From: Planctomycetaceae bacterium
Lineage (GTDB): Bacteria; Planctomycetota; Planctomycetia; Pirellulales; Thermoguttaceae
Assembly (NCBI GenBank): GCA_009778035.1
Contig: WRKP01000005.1
Coordinates: forward strand, 17,293 to 81,292
Length of the DNA: 64,000 nt
Direction: 5' to 3'
Shown here: one piece after another, positions 1-8,558 of the stretch
How the letters are laid out: every line of letters begins with the position of its first letter
Numbering within the stretch: position 1 is the first letter of the stretch
The notes under the pieces: generated by a model
What the model was told of the DNA's origin: nothing
Seen by the model: the letters and a program-made list of their open reading frames with translations, nothing else
Databases searched by the model: none
Position numbers and translations under genes: made by a program

Positions 1-321
1 ACTGTCCACTCCAAGGACAAGGGCACCCCGTCGGTTTTGGAAATTGCCGGGCATATAGATCGTTCCGACGTCCACAATATCCCCATCATTGGTTATGCTC
101 GCGGCGGAAATGCTGTCAATACCGATCGCGATGGCTCCTTCTCTGTTTCGGAAATCGCCGTGAACATCAATCGTCCCGACAAGTGCGAGTATTCCGGCAT
201 TGCTTAGCGTATCGGCAGAAATCCCGCCGACACCGACTGTAACGGCATCTTCTCTGTTCAGGAAATTGCCTTGCAGTTCAATCGTCCCAACATTTTCGAT
301 GAGTCCGTCGTTTCGGAGCGT
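1..321 (-). repeat. 111-bp in-frame tandem repeats within the adhesin
   Basis: Two full and one partial 37-residue units run to the left edge. Each has the pattern N-x-G-x-(I)-x-x-VGTI-x-x-x-G-(N/D)-F-x-NR followed by a G(V/I)-x-x-ISA ending. The array probably continues outside the window. Confidence 0.8.
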
Positions 322-3126
322 ATGGGCACTGAGAGTGTCCGCTACGTTTCTCACGACTGAGCCTGTACTGTTGATAAAATTGCTGGCAAGCATATAATTT
401 TCGCTCCCAACCGGTACCCAGGTAATATCCCAATCACCGTAGCCTGGGGTATAAAGCAGTATCCAAGTGCCAGAAACAGGGTCAATCACTTCGGTCCAAT
501 CGCCACGGCCGGGAGTGTAGTAGGTCATACCCAATGTGTACTCACCGTTGCCAGGACTCATCACCGCCGTTTGCGTCCCGTCGGGATTGGTGATGAGATT
601 CCAGTCGCCGGAGCCGCTGACTTCTCGATCTGCGGCTTCTATGCTGCCGATGTTTTCGATCACACCGCCTTGGATCACATCGCCTGCGGCGTTATAAATT
701 GCAGTATTTCTGATTTCTCCCCCTTGAATCAAGCCAAAATTGCTGATCGTGCCGCCTTCGTTAAGGATGTTCTCTTCAATCCGCATTTCCGCAGATGGAG
801 TACCGGTAATACTGCCGGTGTTTGCGAGTCTTCCGCCGACGTCTAGCCGATCGTTGACCGCAATTGTTCCTCGGTTATTAACACTTTCCCATACCGACAA
901 TGTACCGACGTTATCAATCGTTCGGCCTTCATTGAGCGTCAAACCTGAGCGGATTTCCATAGTTCCGACGTTTGCGTAGGCACCGGTATTGTTGCTGTTG
1001 TATGTACCCATCGAGATTTCACCGACATTGCTGATGCTGCCGCTGTGCGAAAGTTCGCCCCCGATGTAGATCGTGTCAACGCGGTTGACGGTGCCGACAT
1101 TGATGAAACCACTGTCCACGTGGATGCGGTCAATGTCCAGAATCGTACCGGTCAACTGATTCGTGAGACTGCCTCGCACTAAAAAATTAGGCGTGTTGGC
1201 ATCAGGGAACGGTTCGGCCAATGTCGTGCTGTTTAGGCCGGAAATGGAAGCACTGTTATCGACGTTTCCATCGACCCATAATGCACCGATACCGCCCAAC
1301 TCCGCACTATCGATATTCTCCCCGGTGCTGAGCGTCAAATTGTCCCGCACGTTCAAAATACCCAGCCCGCTAATTACCGCATTGCGTCGAATATCATCAA
1401 ACGCCTCCCGGTTCTGCACGCTGAGCCGTCCGATATTGATAAAACTGCCGTTTCCGGTAACGGTATTGCCGATGTACACGAGCCCGAGGTCGCGAATAAC
1501 GCCGACATTGTTGATGGTGTCTGCATGAAACGATCCGCCGCTCCATAAACTCGTTCCACCGCCGCTGACGGTTCCGCCTTGCACATCCAAGTGCGAGAAG
1601 GCACTGAATTCCAATCCCGGCGTATCATAATTGCGAGCGGCGAGATCAAGGGCAAGATTTCTTCCGTCGCCGAACAGCGTCAGGGTATTATTGCCTACCA
1701 GAGAATCTGCTCCTCCTATCGTAACGCTTTCCCAGCCGAAATCTCTCGTTAACCAGACGAATCCGCCGATTCGCATTTCGTTATTAGTCGCGTCAAAATT
1801 GATTTGGTCAAAAGTGCTGTCAATTCCGCCGCCGAGGGTCACTCCGCTCTGGAGGTTCAGCGTATTATTCGAGCCGGCACCCTGCCTGATGTGGCCGACG
1901 GTACTCGACCCGTTGTTCAGATTGATGGTGTTGTCGGACGAATTGACATAAATTGCGTTGAGCAATCCGTTCGTTAGCGAACGTCGGGCACTGATCGTCC
2001 CGTTGTTTGTGAATGTCGCGTTGTTTCCGTGCGTGATAAGCACGCCGGTTCCCCCGTCGCCGTTTGCGGAGATGATTGCTTGGTTTGTAACGCTATTGCC
2101 AGTACCTTCGATCCGCATACCAGCCCCGGCATAGCCGGTTGCTATAAGGTTGCCGGTTTGAGTGATCGTATTATCGTTTCCAACGACGTGCAAACCGATG
2201 CCGAACATGCCATTGCCGTTAAAACCGATTGTGTTTGTAAGGGTTTGATCGCTCAAATACACCGAATGGCCGAAAAACCTGCTTCGGGTAATGTTGTGGC
2301 CAAGATCTTGCATAATCGCCAATTCGACTTCCGAGAAAAACGGGCGGGAATTCGCGTCGTAAAAAGCATTCATATTTCCGAACGGCGTGTCGGGATGTGC
2401 GAGTGCAGAACCTTCTCCTGCTTCCGAGAAGACGGGAACGTGGTCGCCGAACACGGATATCGCATTTGGGCCTCTGAACGTAAATTGATCACCGGGGTTA
2501 ATGTCGAGCGTTTGTCCTGCCCAACCCGATAGAGGTTGTCCGTTGGGAGCGTATAGAAAAGACCCCCAAGTCCCGGGTGCGATCTCATCCACTTCAACTT
2601 CGGTGCCGTCTTCATTGACTTCAAAGCCGATCGAGAGGATTCCCAAAACGTGCCCCAACTCGTGAATCATAAGGCTTTCGAGGTTGTTCGTGCCGAGTTT
2701 GAGTTGCGTGTTTTGACGGTTATCCCAATTTGAAGCGGGATTTCCGCTGATGACGACAAATCCGCCGTATTCTTCTTCGTCTTCCGGGCCGTATTCATCG
2801 CTCCACCCGCCCTGTCCCGAGCCTGGTTCCATCTCCGGGTCTTTGTCGAAGTAGACGTTTCGCTGCGCGGGCGTGACGTTCGGACTGGAGAAGTTGATGA
2901 CATCATTCCAGTAGTTAACAGCCCGCTGAATCGCTGCCGTTTCCTCTGGTGTGTAGGAACTGGAAATTCCGCGGATTGTTATTTGCCCCAGTGCGGGCGC
3001 ACTCCACGTTCCGAAGATTACAGCAATGGCCAGCACTGCTGGAACGCAACTGCATCGTATCTTGTTTTTTGTCCATCCTAACAAGGCGGCAGGCCCGAAC
3101 ATCCCTGATTTTGGCGTTTCCGACAT
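1..3126 (-). CDS. Giant secreted adhesin-like protein with metalloprotease-like head (partial, 3' end off the left edge)
   Basis: 1,042 codons are open from an ATG at 3126, preceded by a GGACGGAG Shine-Dalgarno, to base 1. A second in-frame ATG lies at 3102. The start is followed by a basic stretch and a hydrophobic core ending SAPALG, a likely signal peptide. Residues 155-165 read HELGHVLGILS, an HExxHxxG zinc motif in which the usual third metzincin ligand position is Ser. Downstream come AHPDTPFGNMN (His244, Met252) and IMQDLGHNI (ending near residue 279), a layout like leishmanolysin-type domains with a remote third His and a Met-turn. The rest, from about residue 290, is Asn/Gly-rich beta-strand repeats (NxGxI, VGTI) typical of beta-helical adhesins. 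Protease activity is inferred, not shown. Confidence 0.8.
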   Translation of the reverse strand, partial: MSETPKSGMFGPAALLGWTKNKIRCSCVPAVLAIAVIFGTWSAPALGQITIRGISSSYTPEETAAIQRAVNYWNDVINFSSPNVTPAQRNVYFDKDPEMEPGSGQGGWSDEYGPEDEEEYGGFVVISGNPASNWDNRQNTQLKLGTNNLESLMIHELGHVLGILSIGFEVNEDGTEVEVDEIAPGTWGSFLYAPNGQPLSGWAGQTLDINPGDQFTFRGPNAISVFGDHVPVFSEAGEGSALAHPDTPFGNMNAFYDANSRPFFSEVELAIMQDLGHNITRSRFFGHSVYLSDQTLTNTIGFNGNGMFGIGLHVVGNDNTITQTGNLIATGYAGAGMRIEGTGNSVTNQAIISANGDGGTGVLITHGNNATFTNNGTISARRSLTNGLLNAIYVNSSDNTINLNNGSSTVGHIRQGAGSNNTLNLQSGVTLGGGIDSTFDQINFDATNNEMRIGGFVWLTRDFGWESVTIGGADSLVGNNTLTLFGDGRNLALDLAARNYDTPGLEFSAFSHLDVQGGTVSGGGTSLWSGGSFHADTINNVGVIRDLGLVYIGNTVTGNGSFINIGRLSVQNREAFDDIRRNAVISGLGILNVRDNLTLSTGENIDSAELGGIGALWVDGNVDNSASISGLNSTTLAEPFPDANTPNFLVRGSLTNQLTGTILDIDRIHVDSGFINVGTVNRVDTIYIGGELSHSGSISNVGEISMGTYNSNNTGAYANVGTMEIRSGLTLNEGRTIDNVGTLSVWESVNNRGTIAVNDRLDVGGRLANTGSITGTPSAEMRIEENILNEGGTISNFGLIQGGEIRNTAIYNAAGDVIQGGVIENIGSIEAADREVSGSGDWNLITNPDGTQTAVMSPGNGEYTLGMTYYTPGRGDWTEVIDPVSGTWILLYTPGYGDWDITWVPVGSENYMLASNFINSTGSVVRNVADTLSAHTLRNDGLIENVGTIELQGNFLNREDAVTVGVGGISADTLSNAGILALVGTIDVHGDFRNREGAIAIGIDSISAASITNDGDIVDVGTIYMPGNFQNRRGALVLGVDS

Positions 3127-3380
3127 TGGTCGCTCCGTCCCTAAATACAATCCTGACCCGATAGTGGTCTTTCAGGGTTATCGTAACACCGGCACTGAAC
3201 TCTTGGAAGTTTTTGCCCAAACGCGATGGTGATTCCGGGCGGAGAGTATCATAATCGGCATATTTTACCTAATTTGTACTGGTAGTCTTCGCCGCTTCGC
3301 TTATTCCCGCTGCCGATCGGCGGTGAAAGGCAAAAATCGGACACTGGAATAAGTTACGAACTTGGGCTAGAATGGGTTCG

Positions 3381-3528
3381 GAGCGTATCTCAAATTTCAC
3401 TGGACAAAAAAAGCCGTCATCCCGGCGCAGGCCGGGATCCAGACATTGCGTGCGATGTTGGTCCTCTGGATTCCGGCTTTCGCCGGAATGACGAAAACAC
3501 GTCTAGAGCAATTTGAAACTCGCTCTAA
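3381..3528. repeat. Dispersed inverted-repeat element, type A (complete)
   Basis: The outer ends are GAGCGTATCTCAAATTTC (left) and GAAACTCGCTCTAA (right). The inner arms are GTCATCCCGGCGCAGGCCGG and its partner CCGGCTTTCGCCGGAATGAC. The core ACATTGCGTGCGATG is shared with other copies. It fills most of the gap between the divergent adhesin and ankyrin genes and ends 15 bases before the ankyrin start codon. I see no gene in 3127-3543. Confidence 0.85.
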
Positions 3529-3543
3529 ACCAGGAGGAACCCA

Positions 3544-4323
3544 ATGATCAAAACGCGAAAAATCTATTCGGCAGCATTCTTTTGCTTGTTGCCCTTGTTT
3601 TTCCTTTTCTGTGTTACAGGGTATCAGTCCCCGTACATCGGTATTATTGATGCCGTAGAAAATGGCGACGTACGAGATGTTAAATACTTTATTTCACGGG
3701 GAGCCAATGTTAATGCCACGAGATCGGTTAACATCGTTAGAGGTAATGAATTAGAAGAATATGAAGAACCGTTGATAATGCGTGCAAATTATTCCAAAGT
3801 TGCTTTGATAAAATACCTTGTTAGCCAGGGAGCGTGTGTCAATGCTCGAAGTGCTTCGGGCGGCACTCCGTTGCATAGAGCCACAGGAGATTCCATGGAG
3901 TTGATGAATTTTTTGATAGACCATGGCGCAGACGTCAATGCACAATGTATATCTGGTTCGGCACCATTGCATATAGCGGCGCACTATGACGTGAGTTTTA
4001 TGCGGCTCCTCATTGACCGGGGAGCAATAGTTGATGTACATAGCGAAATGTTTGGAACGCCACTACACATTCTTGCACGGTTTCGATCCGATCTCGACAT
4101 GTGGAAGTGTTTGATAGAGAACGGAGCAGATGTGAACATGAAAGATGGTAAGGGAATGACACCGCTTGACATATTGGAAATCGAGAGTGAGGGTGCTCAC
4201 GACGGGGGTGTATGGGTAGCAGGTGTTGTAATGATTACAGGAAAACAACCCGATCCTGAACGAGTAGAAAAAATAAAAGAGATTCTTCGTGCAGCGGGAG
4301 GGAAGCGTGGAGATTCGCTGTAA
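3544..4323 (+). CDS. Exported ankyrin-repeat protein
   Basis: A 259-aa protein with a strong ribosome site (AGGAGG) nine bases before ATG. The N-terminus is basic then strongly hydrophobic (AAFFCLLPLFFLFC), a signal peptide or membrane anchor; the Cys is not in a classical lipobox. About five ankyrin repeats follow from residue 35 to 220, recognisable by TPLHRA, APLHIA, TPLHIL and repeated GADVN or GANVN turns. Ankyrin arrays bind protein partners; the partner is unknown. A type A repeat sits immediately upstream, so the promoter must lie in or beyond that element. The gene is more AT-rich than its neighbours, which could mean recent acquisition. Confidence 0.85.
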   Translation: MIKTRKIYSAAFFCLLPLFFLFCVTGYQSPYIGIIDAVENGDVRDVKYFISRGANVNATRSVNIVRGNELEEYEEPLIMRANYSKVALIKYLVSQGACVNARSASGGTPLHRATGDSMELMNFLIDHGADVNAQCISGSAPLHIAAHYDVSFMRLLIDRGAIVDVHSEMFGTPLHILARFRSDLDMWKCLIENGADVNMKDGKGMTPLDILEIESEGAHDGGVWVAGVVMITGKQPDPERVEKIKEILRAAGGKRGDSL

Positions 4324-4372
4324 AACTTGTTTCGCTTCCGCAGGAACCGACATATTTTTGCCAAACATATCC

Positions 4373-4380
4373 GGTATAAT
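4373..4380 (+). promoter_or_regulatory. Probable -10 element (GGTATAAT)
   Basis: TATAAT at 4375-4380, 41 bases before the GTG start at 4422. No good -35 sits at 16-18 bp. Confidence 0.45.
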
Positions 4381-4421
4381 AATCCCCTAACCGTACAGGA
4401 CTTTTCCCCTCAAGACGCACC

Positions 4422-5879
4422 GTGGCGAAATTTTTGGCAATAGATTGGGACGAAACCGAATGCAGGTACGCCGTCGCGACTCTCCAACATGAAAAAATTA
4501 CCGTCCGTAACCTCGGCATCACTCCCGTGATGTCGCAAGACGGCAGCGAATACGAATCGCCCGCCGACTCCATCGCGATGGCAATCCACGCCGTCTGCAA
4601 AGAAGAAAAAATCGGCTCCTGCCCCCTACTCATCTCCCTCGGACGGAACGACGTCGAATGGATTCAACAAAAATTCCCGCCCAGCAAAGACTCCGAAATC
4701 CCCCTCCTCCTGAAAAATCAAGTCCTCCGCGAAGTGTCCGGCAGTACCGAAGCCGACCCGTTGGACTATATGATTCTCGAAAAATCCGACGATGGATACC
4801 GAATTTTAGCCCTGCTGATTTCGCAATCCTATCGGAAATCGCTGACCCGAACCTTCCGCTCGCTCGGATACCCGCCCGCACACATCGGTTTTCGCGCTGC
4901 CAACGTTGCTGAACTCGTTCTGCAAAACCCAGCACTCCTCGAAGGCGAACCCGCCGAGCCCCATCTGATCGTCAATGTTGTGGGCAATGATGTCGATCTG
5001 ATTATCATCGCCAACGGAAGCATTGCGGCCGTGCGGTCTTTCCGATTGCCAGCGGAACGGCAACAGCAAAATTTGGCCGACGAAATCGAACGCACGCTGA
5101 CGATCGGCTTGGATGGCGATGAACCTTTGACGATCCAGCACCTTGTTCTCTTCGGCGAGGAGTCGGATTCGGAATTGCTGACGCATCCGCCGCGAAGCGG
5201 TTTGAAAGTGCAATACTTGAATCCATTCACTTTGCCGAATGTTTCGGTTTCCAAAAATGTTTGCGACAGCAGTCTTCGCGAGCCGGAAATGTTTGCACCG
5301 CTGATTGCCAATTTGCTCATCCAATCGCACAAAATTAAGCCGGCCATTGATTTTTTGCATCCGAAGGAGGCCGCGAAGCCGACGAATTATACTCGGCCCC
5401 TTGTATTAGCACTGGTTTTGCTGGGCATCATTTGCGGTGGTTTATACCATTGGAATCAGCAGGAGATTGGCAAAATAGAAGCCGAGTTGGCAAGTACACA
5501 GAAAACGCATCAGGAAGTTGCCAGCAGACTGCAGCAGCATTCGCCCCTGTATCAGATATTGTGGAACACGCAGTATTGGGAAATGCAAAATGTTGTTTGG
5601 CTTGATGTCCTTAAGGATTTATCGGAAGTGTTGCCGAGCGGAACGGATTTGGTAGTTGTTCAGATGACGTTGGAGACAGGGCCGATTAACAATAATCCGC
5701 AGTTGTCGGGTTCGATTTCGCTTTCGGGCATGGTTCGAGATCCGTCGGTATTGCATAAATTGCAGAATGATTTGCATTCATCGGGTCGTTATAGGGTTCA
5801 GCAGCCGACTCCGAGGCAGAATCCGGCGGGCGGCGGGTATCCTTGGCTGTTTAACACGACGATTTACCGCTTGCGGTAG
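4422..5879 (+). CDS. Fused PilM/PilN-type pilus assembly protein
   Basis: A 485-aa protein starting with GTG; no other start fits. The first 300 residues begin FLAIDWDE and contain an actin-like ATPase-type layout as in PilM (ligand loops of the DxD/GxxG kind are weak). A single membrane helix lies at about 325-344 (LVLALVLLGIICGG). It is followed by a coiled-coil stretch and a small alpha/beta C-terminal part, as in PilN. In type IV pili PilM is cytoplasmic and binds the N-terminus of inner-membrane PilN, so a natural fusion would tie the two together. A second fused pilM is at 21332 and pilT at 36254. It could also belong to a type II secretion-like system. Family call moderate. Confidence 0.6.
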   Translation: MAKFLAIDWDETECRYAVATLQHEKITVRNLGITPVMSQDGSEYESPADSIAMAIHAVCKEEKIGSCPLLISLGRNDVEWIQQKFPPSKDSEIPLLLKNQVLREVSGSTEADPLDYMILEKSDDGYRILALLISQSYRKSLTRTFRSLGYPPAHIGFRAANVAELVLQNPALLEGEPAEPHLIVNVVGNDVDLIIIANGSIAAVRSFRLPAERQQQNLADEIERTLTIGLDGDEPLTIQHLVLFGEESDSELLTHPPRSGLKVQYLNPFTLPNVSVSKNVCDSSLREPEMFAPLIANLLIQSHKIKPAIDFLHPKEAAKPTNYTRPLVLALVLLGIICGGLYHWNQQEIGKIEAELASTQKTHQEVASRLQQHSPLYQILWNTQYWEMQNVVWLDVLKDLSEVLPSGTDLVVVQMTLETGPINNNPQLSGSISLSGMVRDPSVLHKLQNDLHSSGRYRVQQPTPRQNPAGGGYPWLFNTTIYRLR

Positions 5880-5956
5880 GCAGCGTAATGCTACAATATT
5901 GGCAGCGAGTGTATAGTAGAATGCTTCCAGCGATTAAACCACAGAAGGAACCCGCC

Positions 5957-6229
5957 ATGCCGACCTCTGAAGCCGGAAAGACGATAGAAAAAATGTACTG
6001 GGATCATGTCAGAGCAATGAGTCCGGCGGAGAGGATTCGCGGTTGTTTTAGGATGTTCCAAAGTTTTTATTCGCAGGCGGCGATCCGATACCAAAAAGAA
6101 CATCACGGCATCGGGGAGCGAGAACTGCGAATTGCGATGGCGAAGCGTCTTTATGGCGGCGATCCGCGAACCCGCATATTGATAGAAATGGCAGAGGCCG
6201 AGCAAAGGACGAAAACAGATGAACATTGA
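5957..6229 (+). CDS. Small conserved hypothetical protein, 90 aa
   Basis: The ATG at 5957 is chosen because GAAGGAA sits six bases upstream; an in-frame ATG at 5888 lacks such a site. The protein is charged and helical (MSPAERIRGCFRMFQSFY ... RLYGGDPRTRILIEMAEAE), with no signal peptide or membrane helix. I recognise the general type, small proteins often paired with a downstream nucleotidyltransferase-like partner, but cannot name a function. The downstream partner here is only a 21-codon stub overlapping its 3' end. A possible promoter TTGCGG-15 bp-TACAAT (5871-5897) lies over the end of the previous gene. Confidence 0.6.
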   Translation: MPTSEAGKTIEKMYWDHVRAMSPAERIRGCFRMFQSFYSQAAIRYQKEHHGIGERELRIAMAKRLYGGDPRTRILIEMAEAEQRTKTDEH

Positions 6230-6284
6230 TCTATTGGAACTGGCGGCACTTGCCGAAAATTATGATCCGCATGTGATCCTGTGA
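6219..6284 (+). pseudogene. Truncated 21-codon ORF overlapping the previous gene
   Basis: ATG at 6219 overlaps the end of the 90-aa gene and reads MNIDLLELAALAENYDPH then VIL and a stop. It has the start-overlap arrangement of a translationally coupled partner but stops almost at once. It is probably the remnant of a deleted second gene. Confidence 0.35.
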
Positions 6285-6348
6285 GTTCGGGAACGGCGAA
6301 TCGCTCCGTTCCTGGCTCTTTGGGGGATCTTTTTGTGCATTTTTCCGA

Positions 6349-6377
6349 TTGCGGCACCGTCAACCTTGGAGTATAAT
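6349..6377 (+). promoter_or_regulatory. cysS promoter, predicted leaderless
   Basis: TTGCGG (6349-6354), 17-bp spacer, TATAAT (6372-6377). The predicted first transcribed base is 6384, the A of the cysS ATG. Confidence 0.75.
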
Positions 6378-6383
6378 CATAGT

Positions 6384-7901
6384 ATGATACGCGTTTACAA
6401 TACCCTCACGAAAACCAAGGAAGAATTCAAGACCGTCAAGCCAAACCAGGTTGGAATATACCTCTGCGGCCCCACCGTCTACAAACCCTCCCATATCGGA
6501 CACATGGTCGGACCCGTGATTTTCGATGCCATCAAACGCTATCTGACCTATCGCGGATACTCCGTTAAACTGGTCATCAACATTACTGACGTCGACGACA
6601 AATTGATTGCCGAAGCAAAAAGCCAAAATCGGTCTATGGAATCCATCGCCGAAGATATGACTGCCGATTACTTCAGCAACCTCAAAGCAATGAATGTCTT
6701 CGACTCCGTCGATGCCTTTCCCAAAGTTTCCGAACATATTGCCGACATCATCGCCTTCACGCAAGACCTGATTGATAAAGGCTTCGCCTACGAATCCGCC
6801 GGGGATGTCTATTACGACGTCGGCAAGTTTCCAGAATACGGCAAACTCTCGCACCGTTCGCTGGAACAGATGTCCGGTGAAGGCGGAAGCACTGCCGACC
6901 GCAAACACACGCCGTTTGATTTTGCCCTCTGGAAAGCCGCCAAACAGCCGGATGAACCTGCTTGGGACTCTCCCTGGGGCAAAGGCCGACCGGGTTGGCA
7001 TATCGAATGTTCCGCGATGAGTCGGGAACTGTTGGGCGAAACATTCGACATTCACGGCGGCGGGCTCGATTTGGTCTTTCCGCACCACGAAAACGAAGTT
7101 GCCCAAAGCGAAGCACGACACGGCAAGCCGATGTGTAACTATTGGATGCACAACGGGTTAATGCAGGCATCCAGCGAAGTTGGAAAATTGGGCGGACGGA
7201 ATACAGAAGTCAGGAATCAGGAGTTAGGGGACAGCGACGCTGCCGCCCAAGAACTTGGCAAAATCAGCAAATCAAAGGGTTCCAATGCGTTTAGTGATAT
7301 GCTCAAACAGGTCGAGCCGGAGATGATCCGCTTCTTTTTGCTTTCGACGCATTATCGCAGGCCGATTGATTTTAGTATGGAACGTATCGAGGAAGTCGGC
7401 AAGGGACTCGAATCGTTTTACCGGTTATTCAAACGGTATGAAAAGATGGGCGGCAAAGATTTTTACACGTTAGCCGCGTTACCCTGCAACGCGAACTGTG
7501 CCTCGCAGGGCGAGACGGCTAACTTGCGTCAAAAATTTCTCGACTTTATGGATGATGATTTCAACACTGGCGGGGCGATCGGCGTGCTGTTCGATTTGCT
7601 TCGGGAGTTGAACAAACTGGCCGACGACAATAAGGTTGCGGAACTCGACGATGGTGTTTCGGTGTTACGGGAACTGACTCATTCATTGGGACTTTTCCTT
7701 GTTCCGCCGGGACGGGGCGCGGGCGATGCGGCGGATGGCGAATTGGTCGGCAAATTGATGATGCTTTTGATGGAACTTCGTGCAACGGCAAGGCAAAACA
7801 AGGATTTTGCAACGGCGGACAAGATACGCAAGGATTTGACGGCCATCGGAATCACCCTGGAAGACCGTCCCGACGGTACGGAATGGAGTTTGGCAAAATA
7901 A
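6384..7901 (+). CDS. cysS: Cysteinyl-tRNA synthetase
   Basis: 505 aa; charges tRNA-Cys with cysteine in the cytoplasm. The class I signature HIGH appears as PSHIGHMVG after the zinc-ligand motif CGPTVY. The second part of the zinc site reads WHIECSAMS with HHENEVAQSE further on. The KMSKS loop is present as KISKSKG. The ORF stays open upstream, but ATG 6384 gives the family N-terminus MIRVYNTLTK and coincides with the predicted transcript start, so no ribosome site is needed. A short low-similarity insertion (residues about 270-293, GGRNTEVRNQELGDSD) precedes the KMSKS loop. No operon partner. Confidence 0.95.
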   Translation: MIRVYNTLTKTKEEFKTVKPNQVGIYLCGPTVYKPSHIGHMVGPVIFDAIKRYLTYRGYSVKLVINITDVDDKLIAEAKSQNRSMESIAEDMTADYFSNLKAMNVFDSVDAFPKVSEHIADIIAFTQDLIDKGFAYESAGDVYYDVGKFPEYGKLSHRSLEQMSGEGGSTADRKHTPFDFALWKAAKQPDEPAWDSPWGKGRPGWHIECSAMSRELLGETFDIHGGGLDLVFPHHENEVAQSEARHGKPMCNYWMHNGLMQASSEVGKLGGRNTEVRNQELGDSDAAAQELGKISKSKGSNAFSDMLKQVEPEMIRFFLLSTHYRRPIDFSMERIEEVGKGLESFYRLFKRYEKMGGKDFYTLAALPCNANCASQGETANLRQKFLDFMDDDFNTGGAIGVLFDLLRELNKLADDNKVAELDDGVSVLRELTHSLGLFLVPPGRGAGDAADGELVGKLMMLLMELRATARQNKDFATADKIRKDLTAIGITLEDRPDGTEWSLAK

Positions 7902-8019
7902 TGGAACACATTTTTCGACTGCGGCATTCGACTGCGGTCAATGGAGACTAAACCTTATCGAATTTTCGGGTTGTAATCGGCAACCGATGGTAAATAGACG
8001 CAAATTATTCCCGAATTGT

Positions 8020-8047
8020 TTGCCTTTTCCTAAACTTGATGTAGAGT
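8020..8047 (+). promoter_or_regulatory. Possible promoter of the Cys-rich lipoprotein gene
   Basis: TTGCCT (8020-8025), 16-bp spacer, TAGAGT (8042-8047). The -10 is weak. The remainder of 7902-8124 shows no gene. Confidence 0.4.
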
Positions 8048-8124
8048 ATCCTTGCCGAGCGTGCGAGTTCGGCATCCCTTTACACAGACCCATCCCCCTA
8101 TTTTTAGTTTAGGAGACTATCATC

Positions 8125-8472
8125 ATGAAAAAATTGTCCTTATTTTGCGCCGTTGCGTTATTGTTGTCCTCCGTGAGTATCGGTTGTTCCAGCAACGGCT
8201 CCGGCGGCGGTTTATCAGGTTTTTGCCGAACAGGTTCCATTTTCCCGGTTGCCCGAACCCGAGAAGCGACCCAGGTTGTTTATCAGACGGCCGGAGTGTC
8301 CAGTCAGCATTTTTCGCAGTGTGATCCTTGCGAGCCCGCTGCGTGTAATCCGTGTGAGCCGGTAGCGTGTAATCCGTGCGAGCCGATCATGTGCAACCCG
8401 TGCGAGCCGGTGTGTGATCCGTGCGTGCGAACAGGTATTATTACACGAGGGCCGATTCCAGGACCGTTTTAA
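8125..8472 (+). CDS. Cys-rich CxPCEP-repeat lipoprotein
   Basis: 115 aa with AGGAG ahead of the ATG. The N-terminus MKKLSLFCAVALLLSS leads to a lipobox-like SIGC, so the mature protein is probably lipid-anchored at Cys21. The C-terminal half is a run of five short repeats of the form C(D/N)PCEP spaced by two or three residues, encoded by near-identical 24-base units, ending with GPIPGPF. Paired CxxC units could bind metal or form disulfide cross-links in the envelope; this is inference. I do not recognise a named family. Confidence 0.7.
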   Translation: MKKLSLFCAVALLLSSVSIGCSSNGSGGGLSGFCRTGSIFPVARTREATQVVYQTAGVSSQHFSQCDPCEPAACNPCEPVACNPCEPIMCNPCEPVCDPCVRTGIITRGPIPGPF

Positions 8473-8493
8473 GCGGCGGGCGTCGCAACATCA

Positions 8494-8509
8494 GGGGGCG
8501 TGAGCCCCC
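8494..8509. repeat. GC-rich hairpin, type C (GGGGGCGTGAGCCCCC)
   Basis: A perfect short inverted repeat followed by GTTCGTGCG. Similar hairpins with GCTCGTGCG on one side occur at 49030, 49085 and 53434. Here it sits after the lipoprotein stop codon and may act as a terminator stem. Confidence 0.55.
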
Positions 8510-8523
8510 GTTCGTGCGTGTCC

Positions 8524-8552
8524 CTGCCGGGTTTTGCAAGTTCTGGTATAAT
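8524..8552 (+). promoter_or_regulatory. Promoter of GAF-HlyD gene, predicted leaderless
   Basis: CTGCCG (8524-8529), 17-bp spacer, extended -10 TGGTATAAT ending at 8552. The predicted first transcribed base, 8559, is the A of the start codon. Confidence 0.7.
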
Positions 8553-8558
8553 AATCCC

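Noticed and set aside
571..2532. Several plus-strand ORFs of 60-170 codons
   Set aside because: The minus strand is one continuous open frame with signal peptide and regular repeats; these are shadows.
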